A DNA stretch of 9,162 bases from Chryseobacterium gleum (GTDB lineage Bacteria; Bacteroidota; Bacteroidia; Flavobacteriales_D; Crocinitomicaceae). How positions within the stretch are numbered: the stretch's first letter is position 1; each line of letters starts with the position of its first letter. Positions 1-5,942 of this stretch are shown piece by piece. The translations under genes were made by a program, and so were the position numbers. The DNA lies in the NCBI GenBank assembly GCA_943326315.2, contig CALPSU020000085.1, positions 1 to 9,162 of the forward strand. Direction: 5' to 3'. The notes under the pieces were generated by a model. That model was not told the origin of the DNA. It ran no database searches and saw nothing but the letters and a program-made list of their open reading frames with translations.

Positions 1-2621
1 ATTTGAACTGAAATACCCCATTGAGGAATAATTTGTTCATTATCTTGAGATATATTTATAGAGGATGTTTTAGATTCTAGAAGTGTTCCTCCTTCTGAAT
101 CATATCTATTTATTGTCCATCTAGCTGTATCAGCTCCATTTGTGTTTCCTGTATTATAGCCATTAAATAAACATTCAAAATACCCATCTGCTACGTTAAG
201 TGGATCTACTACTTTAATATTCACAGGTCCACCATTGTTGTCATATTCTGGATCTGCTTTGTATCCATCTCTTACAATTGCATCTTCTGATTCTTGGGTG
301 ATTGTTAGAGCTCTATTGCCATTTCCGTAACCATCTAATCTTTTAATTTTTGGAGTAATGCCATATTCACCTAATAATCCAGTTCCATCGGCTTCAGGTG
401 AAGGGTTATGTGGTATCGCTTCAACTGATTTTACGGAACCAATTGCTCCTTTTCTACTTAACAAATAGATTTTCTTTTGACCATCAATTCCTAATGGATC
501 ATTCGGTATATACGTCTTATAATTGTTTGTAGCGTATGAAACTGCCATATAGTAGTATTGCTTGAAATTTACAAGCGTTTTATTTCCTAGTGCAAATAAA
601 TCACTTGTAACCTTGAAGCTATGTTTTATACCCCTGTTTTCTCCATTTACTTTTTCAACAGGAATAGAAGCTTGAAGATTTTCATCAAATTCAAAATTTA
701 TTATTCGACTAAAATTATCTTTAATATCACATTGAGCTACAAGTCTTGCTTTTTCAGGATTAGAAAGATCAGATAATGCAACATCATTTTTACTTAATTG
801 ATAAATTTGATACCCTTGAAAAGTATATTTTTTATCCGCATTTGGAATAGAAGTAGAAATAAATGGATCAGTTTCACTATATTTTTCGTTATAATTATTT
901 GATCCAACTGAATTTGTGATCATCAAAATTAATTCATTGTTCAATTCTTGGATAACTAATTCAGGAGCATGAGGACCCTCTAGAACTCTAAAACAGTTTT
1001 CAAATAATGCTTGTGCTTTATCGTCCGCATATTTAAGTAATTCAACGGAAGCAAAAGGATCAATAGAAGTACTTCTAGCCCAACAGACTCCAACAGTAAT
1101 GTTATTTACAGATCCAGGTGTTAAAATAAATGGCCCAGCAGATTCTAAAAAACGTCTATCATTCGGAACATTTCCTGCTGTTTGTTCAGTCCAAGGTATT
1201 TGAGGCGAACCATTTGTTCCCCATCCCAAAGGATCTGTATCTCCTGGAAACATAAAGTCACAAGGCATATTTGGATTTGCTTCTGGATCAGAAATATGCC
1301 CATTACCTCCATAAAAAAAATGTGTTCCATCTTTCCATTTACCTTGAAGGTAATTATAGTAATCGGTAGCTTTTATAGGATCCGTCTGACTTGGATTTGC
1401 ACCATTTGTTGTGTTACTGTAATATAAAAAACGGCGCATTCCAAATCGTTCATTATCAATGATTCCATCCCCAAATCCTATGCCGTTTAAAGCTTCATTT
1501 GAGCCTATTCCGAATGCATTATCTATCCCATCATTATCTTGATATGGACCTTCAAAAAAATCTACACCACAAGCAGGAGGACTAGCACCATATCCTTTAT
1601 AGCCATTTACATCAGCATCTACATTATTACCGTTATAATAGTATGCTAATCCTCTATTTACATCGCACCCAACATAATCATCGGTTGGATTTCCAAGAGC
1701 ACCATCCGTGAAAAAGCCGAAATAGGTATTATAAAGTGTCTGCGTACCACGATTTATCAATTCGTAGTTATAAAATGTCATGTTATTGATTTCGTCATTC
1801 GAAGAAAAGGAGAAAGCTTGTGCGCGAATTTCCATACCGATAGGTTCCCCAGTCGTTTCCGTATGAATATTTCCTTTGTCATTCATCACCCACCAATGAT
1901 TTAAATCTCCAAAAAGTGAAACTCTTCTATCTGTTTTGCAATCTTTCGTTTTATTTATGTCATGCCAAGGATAATCGCCATCATTCCAATCGTATTCACC
2001 ATCTTGATTTCGATCAAAAAAAGGTGCCAAATAATAGTCTTGACCTAATGTTATATCACCATGAGCAGGCCATTTTTTTATAATATCTGGAATAGTGTAA
2101 TTTGGAAATGATTCAGATTGAGTAGATGTTCCATTTTGTTTGTCCTTTAGACCAGCTTCAAACCATGCATTAAATTCATTTATTTCATCTTTTGTTGTGG
2201 TATAGTGGTGATCATATTTCATACAAATATCATAATTTGTATTTGCTGTGTTTTTTGAAAGTGGCCCAGTCCAATAATCTTGACCTTGCCTGTATCTTAA
2301 TGCTGCAAGTTTAAGTTGTCCATTTACATCTGTCCCACCCAGCCAAAGTGCTGCAGTAAATAGCGCCATTATCCCAGAATTTTTCGGGATTTCGTATTGT
2401 GAGTAATTTTGATTCGGTACTTGCCATAAATTTCCTGCTGTATGAATTAATGCATTGACATTATTTAGCTTCATGTAGGTCGAAGTGGTAGTAGGTGAGC
2501 AGGATGCCGCTTTTTGAATCCCTATTTGTTGTTTGATTTGGGGATTTGTAATTCCAGCATATTGTTGTGCACTTAGGAATGATGTAACTCCTAAAAGAAT
2601 AGCGAATAGTTTAATTTTCAT
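1..2621 (-). CDS. Large secreted surface protein of Bacteroidota, probable T9SS cargo (3' end outside window)
   Basis: The frame is open from the ATG at 2621 to the left edge: 873 codons and no stop. Residues 1-18 are a signal peptide (MKIK, hydrophobic core LFAILLGVTSFL, cleavage after LSA before QQ). The mature part has features I recognise from a recurrent family of very large Bacteroidota secreted proteins: an ALWLGGTD segment near residue 95, an acidic Ca-binding-like motif DRNQDGEYDWNDGDYP at 203-218, an HWWVMNDKGNIHTET block near 242-256, PIGMEIRAQAF at 260-270, CGVDFFEGPYQDNDGIDN at 351-368 and NERFGMRRF at 390-398. The C-terminal sorting domain expected of a T9SS substrate would lie beyond the window, so T9SS export is inferred from family resemblance and not seen. 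The function is unknown; it is probably exposed on or released from the outer membrane. The gene is separated by 156 bases from the upstream operon and has no recognisable promoter box, so read-through from that operon is possible. Confidence 0.88.
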   Translation of the reverse strand, partial: MKIKLFAILLGVTSFLSAQQYAGITNPQIKQQIGIQKAASCSPTTTSTYMKLNNVNALIHTAGNLWQVPNQNYSQYEIPKNSGIMALFTAALWLGGTDVNGQLKLAALRYRQGQDYWTGPLSKNTANTNYDICMKYDHHYTTTKDEINEFNAWFEAGLKDKQNGTSTQSESFPNYTIPDIIKKWPAHGDITLGQDYYLAPFFDRNQDGEYDWNDGDYPWHDINKTKDCKTDRRVSLFGDLNHWWVMNDKGNIHTETTGEPIGMEIRAQAFSFSSNDEINNMTFYNYELINRGTQTLYNTYFGFFTDGALGNPTDDYVGCDVNRGLAYYYNGNNVDADVNGYKGYGASPPACGVDFFEGPYQDNDGIDNAFGIGSNEALNGIGFGDGIIDNERFGMRRFLYYSNTTNGANPSQTDPIKATDYYNYLQGKWKDGTHFFYGGNGHISDPEANPNMPCDFMFPGDTDPLGWGTNGSPQIPWTEQTAGNVPNDRRFLESAGPFILTPGSVNNITVGVCWARSTSIDPFASVELLKYADDKAQALFENCFRVLEGPHAPELVIQELNNELILMITNSVGSNNYNEKYSETDPFISTSIPNADKKYTFQGYQIYQLSKNDVALSDLSNPEKARLVAQCDIKDNFSRIINFEFDENLQASIPVEKVNGENRGIKHSFKVTSDLFALGNKTLVNFKQYYYMAVSYATNNYKTYIPNDPLGIDGQKKIYLLSRKGAIGSVKSVEAIPHNPSPEADGTGLLGEYGITPKIKRLDGYGNGNRALTITQESEDAIVRDGYKADPEYDNNGGPVNIKVVDPLNVADGYFECLFNGYNTGNTNGADTARWTINRYDSEGGTLLESKTSSINISQDNEQIIPQWGISVQ

Positions 2622-2701
2622 GTATTAAAATTAGAGTATAAATTTAGACATTTAATCTAATTCTATACTAGAATAGCTTGAATTTATTAACGATATATTA
2701 T

Positions 2702-2737
2702 AAATCTGAGTTCGATTATTTTTTTGCAATCAGATTT
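2702..2737. repeat. 8-bp inverted repeat between the two leftmost minus-strand genes
   Basis: AAATCTGA at 2702-2709 is the exact reverse complement of TCAGATTT at 2730-2737, with a 20-base spacer that contains a T run. It lies in the 156-base gap downstream of the 143-residue gene and upstream of the large secreted-protein gene. The stem is AT-rich and no U tract follows it on either strand, so it is a poor intrinsic terminator. A weak processing hairpin or a protein site is possible, as is chance in such AT-rich DNA. Nothing else recognisable is seen in 2622-2777. Confidence 0.3.
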
Positions 2738-2777
2738 TAATTAAATTTAAATTAGTGTTGGCTGAAATAGTGTAATG

Positions 2778-3209
2778 TTACCAAAATTTCCACCACGGCT
2801 TTGTCTCAATATTTAATTTGTCGGTAGTGTTAAAAAGAGGCTCCTTTTGTAATACTTCAAAGATTTCGGAAGTTGATAAGCGAATAGCATTCTTGAATAA
2901 AAAACTATTTATTTTATCTTCAAGTTCTTCCTGATTATTTACTAATCCAAACTTTGGTAGTTTTATTATTGAGGAATTATTTTTATTTATTTTTATAATC
3001 CAAGTTTTTATTTTTTCAAGTTCTTCTATAGAAAAATAGGGGGATAAATTTTTAATAATTTTAAATTTATGATCAATTAATAATTTATCAAGTATGGTAA
3101 TAGAAAAAAAAGTGTTGGATTTTTTGTCAAAATAAAAGTCTTCAATTTCAGAATCAATTGGTTGTTGAAATGCAATTTTCAACCAACTTATAATTTGATT
3201 TTTTTCCAT
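2778..3209 (-). CDS. Unrecognised 143-residue cytoplasmic protein at the end of the suf operon
   Basis: I do not recognise this protein. It begins MEKNQIISWLKIAFQQP and has no signal peptide or membrane segment. The N-terminal part (about 20-55) looks like mixed beta/alpha structure with alternating hydrophobic residues; residues 60-75 and 93-122 look helical and charged. It ends in the aromatic tail KPWWKFW. There are no cysteines, so it is unlikely to bind a cluster itself. The frame extends upstream to a TTG at 3227, but that codon lies at the edge of a repeat tract, so the ATG at 3209 is the likely start. It follows sufD by 93 bases in the same direction, in the position where sufS often sits, but bears no resemblance to a cysteine desulfurase. 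A vague resemblance to UPF0158-like proteins was not strong enough to use. Confidence 0.7.
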   Translation of the reverse strand: MEKNQIISWLKIAFQQPIDSEIEDFYFDKKSNTFFSITILDKLLIDHKFKIIKNLSPYFSIEELEKIKTWIIKINKNNSSIIKLPKFGLVNNQEELEDKINSFLFKNAIRLSTSEIFEVLQKEPLFNTTDKLNIETKPWWKFW

Positions 3210-3228
3210 TACACTAAAATTTTTCAAC

Positions 3229-3302
3229 TCAACTTAAATCTCAACCTAAATCTCAACCTCAATCTCAATCTCAACCTCAATCTCAACCTTTATCTCAATC
3301 TC
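3229..3302. repeat. Hexamer tandem repeat (TCAACC/TCAATC) in the sufD-downstream spacer
   Basis: Twelve consecutive 6-base units fill 3229-3300, almost the whole gap between the sufD stop and the next gene. On the plus strand the units are TCAACC or TCAATC, with a few variants (TAAATC, TTTATC, TCAACT), followed by a partial unit. The alternation of CC and TC units suggests growth by slippage of one- and two-unit blocks. In the sense transcript the tract reads as a G/A/U-rich run of GGTTGA and GATTGA units with no self-complement inside the spacer, so it should be mostly unstructured. No reading frame of the neighbours uses it, except that a TTG at 3227 just outside the tract could be mistaken for a start. 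Confidence 0.9.
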
Positions 3303-4586
3303 TTACTCTTTTTCCCAATCAAATCTTTCTTGTAGAATTTGAATAATAAATGATTTCACTTCTTCATTTTTAGTTTTTTCAATAACATCATCAATAAAAG
3401 CTGTAATCATAAGTTTACGAGCAGATTTTTCTGAAAGACCCCTTGCTCTTAGATAAAACACAGCTTCTTCGTCTAATTGTCCAGTTGTTGATCCGTGAGA
3501 ACATTTAACATCATCAGCATAGATTTCTAATTCTGGTTTTGAATTTATTGTTGCATCATCGCTCAATAAAACGTTGGCATTCGATTGAAATGCATTTATT
3601 TTTTGAGCATCCTTTCGCACAAATACTTTTCCGTTAAAAACAGCAGTCGCTTTATCATTTACAACTCCTTTATAAAGTTCATGAGATTCGCAATGTGGTT
3701 TTTTATGATCTACAAGTGTGTGATTATCTACATGTTGATTTTCGATTAAAAGGTACATTCCATTTAAATGCGTGTAACAATTTTCACCGTTAACTTCGAT
3801 GTTTAAATTATTTCTAACCAACGCACCGTTTAAGGTAGATGTGTTAATAGTAAACGTAGAATTTTTATGTTGATCTACTTGTTCAGAAGCAATTTGATAG
3901 CATGAGTCGCCTTGATATTGAATTTTATCCAATGTTAAATGGGCATTTTCTTCTACAAAAATTTCAGTAATTACATTTGAGAATGACTCATGTGAATATT
4001 CTGAAAAGAACCCTTGAATAATATGAGCTTTTGAGTTTTTTTCACAAATAATTACATTTCGTAAATTTGCAATTGTGTGTTCTCCAGTTAAAATATGAAT
4101 AATTTGTAATGGATTTTCTACAATAGTTTTAGCGCTTATGTGAATAAAAGCACCATCTGTAGCAAAAGATGTATTGATTGAATTGAATATTTCGTCTTCT
4201 ATTTTTACATTTTTTCCTATATAACTTTTAAGTATTGGATTTGATTTATGTTCAGTAATCGACGAAAAAGTTACTCCATCTGGAATTTCTCCTTTAGAAA
4301 GTTTTGGGTCATAAAATCCATTAATAAAAAATAATGTAGTTGTATTTTTAGCGATTTCAAAATCAGCTATATCTTCAAATATATCTTTTTCATTTTGTCG
4401 GATTGTAAATTTTTTATTACTAATCTTTCCTAAACGAGTATATTTCCATGCTTCAGTTCTTGTAGTTGGAAATTGAATTGTTTCTAAAATATTAAATGCT
4501 TTCGATTTTAGGGATTCATTCAAAACACCTTCAAAACCATTTGTATTGATTAAATTAATTTCTGTTGAATTTAATAGTTCACTCAT
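3303..4586 (-). CDS. sufD: SufD, scaffold subunit of the SufBC2D Fe-S assembly complex
   Basis: The protein is 427 residues, close to the usual SufD length. SufD pairs with SufB, each binding a SufC ATPase, to form the cytoplasmic scaffold on which Fe-S clusters are built; SufD is also linked to iron entry. Family marks seen here are the N-terminal TRTEAWKYTRL (42-52), the beta-helix core with many short hydrophobic strands (about 130-350), and the C-terminal segment ADDVKCSHGSTTGQLDEEAVFYLRARGL (split here: ADDVKCSHGSTTG at 357-369, then QLDEEAVFYLRARGL). H364 in the CSHG motif corresponds to the conserved SufD histidine (H360 in E. coli). The ATG at 4586 opens MSELLNSTEI, and no better start is visible. 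It lies 97 bases downstream of sufC, across a heptad-repeat hairpin, and belongs to the same operon. Confidence 0.96.
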   Translation of the reverse strand: MSELLNSTEINLINTNGFEGVLNESLKSKAFNILETIQFPTTRTEAWKYTRLGKISNKKFTIRQNEKDIFEDIADFEIAKNTTTLFFINGFYDPKLSKGEIPDGVTFSSITEHKSNPILKSYIGKNVKIEDEIFNSINTSFATDGAFIHISAKTIVENPLQIIHILTGEHTIANLRNVIICEKNSKAHIIQGFFSEYSHESFSNVITEIFVEENAHLTLDKIQYQGDSCYQIASEQVDQHKNSTFTINTSTLNGALVRNNLNIEVNGENCYTHLNGMYLLIENQHVDNHTLVDHKKPHCESHELYKGVVNDKATAVFNGKVFVRKDAQKINAFQSNANVLLSDDATINSKPELEIYADDVKCSHGSTTGQLDEEAVFYLRARGLSEKSARKLMITAFIDDVIEKTKNEEVKSFIIQILQERFDWEKE

Positions 4587-4599
4587 AATTTTTATTTTA

Positions 4600-4674
4600 G
4601 CTGTTAGTTGTTAGTTATTAGTAGTTAGATTTTGAAAGAATAAAATCTAATGTCTAACTTCTAACCTCTAAATA
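4600..4674. repeat. Palindromic heptad-repeat array (hairpin) between sufC and sufD
   Basis: The left half on the plus strand is built of units such as GTTAGTT and TTAGTTA, and the right half of units such as TCTAACT and TCTAACC, so the two halves are inverted. The centre is a perfect 9-bp stem, TTAGATTTT (4625-4633) with AAAATCTAA (4642-4650), around an 8-base loop. Outward, by hand alignment in the sense RNA, runs of four to five pairs (GTTAG/CTAAT type, then GTTAG/CTAAC) alternate with symmetric two- or three-base mismatches, which keeps the seven-base period across both arms. No U tract follows, so it does not look like a terminator. It fills most of the 97-base spacer and could act as an mRNA processing or stability element. 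Confidence 0.8.
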
Positions 4675-4683
4675 TCTAATATC

Positions 4684-5436
4684 TTATTTAGAAAATTCTT
4701 CCTTGATCCAATCGTATCCTCTTTCTTCTAACTCAAGAGCTAATTCTTTAGATCCTGTTTTAACGATTTTTCCGTCATATAAAACGTGCACAAAATCAGG
4801 TACAATATAGTCCAATAAACGTTGGTAATGCGTAATTACAATTGTAGCATTTTCTTTGTTTTTCAAAGTGTTTACACCATTTGCAACAATTCTAAGAGCA
4901 TCTATATCTAAACCTGAATCAGTTTCATCTAAAATAGCCAACTTAGGATTTAGCATTGCCATTTGAAATATTTCATTTCGTTTTTTCTCACCTCCTGAAA
5001 ACCCTTCGTTTACAGAACGAGAAGCTAATTTTGCATCTAATTCAACAATAGAAGATTTTTCACGAACCATTGTCATAAAATCTTTAGCGGAAATTTGTTC
5101 TTCCCCTTTGTATTCCCTGATTTCATTTAGAGCAGCTCTCAAGAAATTAATATTAGAAACCCCCGGAATTTCTATTGGATATTGAAAAGCTAAGAATAAA
5201 CCTTCGCGTGCTCTATCTTCTGTTGAAAGTTCTAATAAGTCTTTTCCATCAAAATCTACTGTCCCTTCTGTAATTTCATATTCAGAACGACCTGCAAGAA
5301 CAGATGCTAAAGTACTTTTTCCAGCACCATTAGGTCCCATAATAGCATGTATTTCACCAGCTTTTACTTCCAAGTTTAATCCTTTAAGAATTTCTTTACC
5401 GTTAATTGATGCGTGTAAATTTTTTATTGTAATCAT
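4684..5436 (-). CDS. sufC: SufC, ABC-type ATPase of the SufBC2D Fe-S assembly complex
   Basis: This is a 250-residue soluble ABC ATPase that hydrolyses ATP to drive conformational change in SufB/SufD during cluster assembly. All catalytic motifs are present: Walker A GPNGAGKST (34-42), Q-loop Q85 in AFQYP, signature FSGGEKKR (146-153), Walker B LAILDETDSGLD with D170 and E171, and switch histidine H203 in ITHYQR. The EKKR form of the signature and the DETDSGLD Walker B are typical of SufC rather than of transporters, and there is no membrane partner nearby. The ATG at 5436 gives the family start MITIKNLHASING. The frame stays open upstream to a TTG at 5478, but those 14 residues translate a tandem repeat and are rejected. 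It lies in the suf operon, separated from sufB by the four-helix-bundle gene. Confidence 0.97.
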   Translation of the reverse strand: MITIKNLHASINGKEILKGLNLEVKAGEIHAIMGPNGAGKSTLASVLAGRSEYEITEGTVDFDGKDLLELSTEDRAREGLFLAFQYPIEIPGVSNINFLRAALNEIREYKGEEQISAKDFMTMVREKSSIVELDAKLASRSVNEGFSGGEKKRNEIFQMAMLNPKLAILDETDSGLDIDALRIVANGVNTLKNKENATIVITHYQRLLDYIVPDFVHVLYDGKIVKTGSKELALELEERGYDWIKEEFSK

Positions 5437-5455
5437 TTTCTTTAATTGAATTGAA

Positions 5456-5481
5456 AAATTACAGATTGCAAATTGCAAATT
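5456..5481. repeat. Left inverted arm with CAAATTG-type heptads (sense-RNA 3' arm) beside the four-helix-bundle gene
   Basis: Three seven-base units (ACAGATT, GCAAATT, GCAAATT) lie between the stop of the four-helix-bundle gene at 5487 and the sufC start at 5436. The block is the inverted counterpart of the heptad array at 5891-5939. In the sense transcript, positions 5481 to 5456 can pair with 5891 to 5916 without a gap. All three non-Watson-Crick positions are G-U pairs in that strand. The arm ends about 20 bases before the sufC start codon, so helix formation could affect sufC translation or mark a cleavage point. Confidence 0.75.
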
Positions 5482-5486
5482 GAATT

Positions 5487-5876
5487 TTAATTTTTAACTA
5501 ATTTTTTTTCGTTGAAACTTTTTAAATATTTTATAAATCCGGATAATTGTTTACTTGTTTGAATACATTTTTCATTTAAAATAGTGTACTTTTCTTCATC
5601 CAAGTAATTTAAATTCTGTGCTATTTTAAGTTGAGTTCTTAATTCTCCGCAAGAACCTTTTGCAATAGCTAAAAAATATAGGAATTGATTTTTTCCATCT
5701 CGTTCATAGCCTTCAGATATATTAGATGGTACAGATATTGCAGATCTTCGAATTTGATCTTTTAAACCAAAATCTTTAGAAAATAAATCAGTATTTGTCA
5801 ATTCGTAAATTTTAGTGCAAAGTTCCATACTTAATTTCCAAACTTCTAAATCTTCAAATTTTTTAATTTGTGCCAT
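5487..5876 (-). CDS. Four-helix-bundle protein of the S23 / 23S rRNA intervening-sequence family
   Basis: The 129-residue protein matches the S23 family (23S rRNA IVS protein; TIGR02436 type) in length and motifs: FEDLEVWKLSMEL (7-19), DQIRRSAISVPSNISEGYER (40-59) and YFLAIAKGSCGELRTQL (67-83), followed by helices rich in K, E and L. Relatives form oligomeric four-helix bundles with a basic surface suited to nucleic acid, and include Avd of diversity-generating retroelements. No reverse transcriptase or template repeat is present, so this is not a retroelement here. The exact role of S23 proteins is unknown. The gene interrupts the usual sufB-sufC adjacency, with spacers made of inverted heptad repeats, which suggests it is a guest in the operon and not a SUF component. 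The ATG at 5876 gives MAQIKKFEDL, the usual family N-terminus. It has no signal peptide. Confidence 0.92.
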   Translation of the reverse strand: MAQIKKFEDLEVWKLSMELCTKIYELTNTDLFSKDFGLKDQIRRSAISVPSNISEGYERDGKNQFLYFLAIAKGSCGELRTQLKIAQNLNYLDEEKYTILNEKCIQTSKQLSGFIKYLKSFNEKKLVKN

Positions 5877-5890
5877 TATTTAATTTTTTT

Positions 5891-5939
5891 AATCTGCAAT
5901 CTGCAATCTGTAATCTGTAATCTTCAATCTGTAATTTAA
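5891..5939. repeat. AATCTGC/AATCTGT heptad tandem array (sense-RNA 5' arm) upstream of the four-helix-bundle gene
   Basis: Six clean seven-base units run head to tail from 5891 to 5932 (AATCTGC twice, AATCTGT twice, AATCTTC, AATCTGT), followed by a degenerate AATTTAA. They fill the gap between the sufB stop at 5943 and the start of the four-helix-bundle gene at 5876. The first three and a half units can pair with the arm at 5456-5481. The extra units would let the helix form in alternative registers, or may be later slippage copies. Confidence 0.9.
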
Positions 5940-5942
5940 TTA

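Larger units (their letters stand above)
5456..5916 (-). other. Candidate IVS-like element: hairpin-bounded four-helix-bundle gene inserted between sufB and sufC
   Basis: Two inverted heptad arms (5456-5481 and 5891-5916) bracket a loop of 409 bases that holds essentially only the four-helix-bundle gene: the stop is 5 bases from one arm and the start 14 bases from the other. Proteins of this family are known to be encoded within intervening sequences of 23S rRNA in some bacteria, where complementary ends fold into a helix cut by RNase III. The architecture here is the same, but the host is a protein-coding operon. That it is mobile, or processed as an RNA, is an inference. The alternative is an ordinary gene that by chance lies between two slippage-prone repeat tracts of related sequence. 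No transposase or clear target duplication is seen. Confidence 0.45.

Noticed and set aside
1145..1427. Short open frames on both strands (1182-1427 plus, 1145-1330 minus)
   Set aside because: They lie wholly within the long minus-strand secreted-protein gene in other frames, and their products have no recognisable features.
2702..2737. Inverted repeat as an intrinsic terminator of the suf operon
   Set aside because: The stem is AT-rich, the loop is 20 bases and no U tract follows on either strand.
3229..3302. Hexamer tract as a CRISPR array
   Set aside because: The units are 6 bases with no unique spacers between longer repeats, and no cas genes are present.
5437..5478. N-terminal extension of sufC from a TTG at 5478
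   Set aside because: The added residues are a direct translation of the tandem repeat and spacer. The ATG at 5436 gives the standard SufC N-terminus.
5487..5876. Four-helix-bundle gene as the Avd component of a diversity-generating retroelement
   Set aside because: No reverse transcriptase, template repeat or variable repeat is found nearby; the motifs fit the general S23 family.
5441..5941. TTTAATT at 5441-5447 and 5935-5941 as a target-site duplication around the four-helix-bundle element
   Set aside because: A 7-base A/T word recurs easily in this composition, and the copies are not placed at equal distances from the arms.
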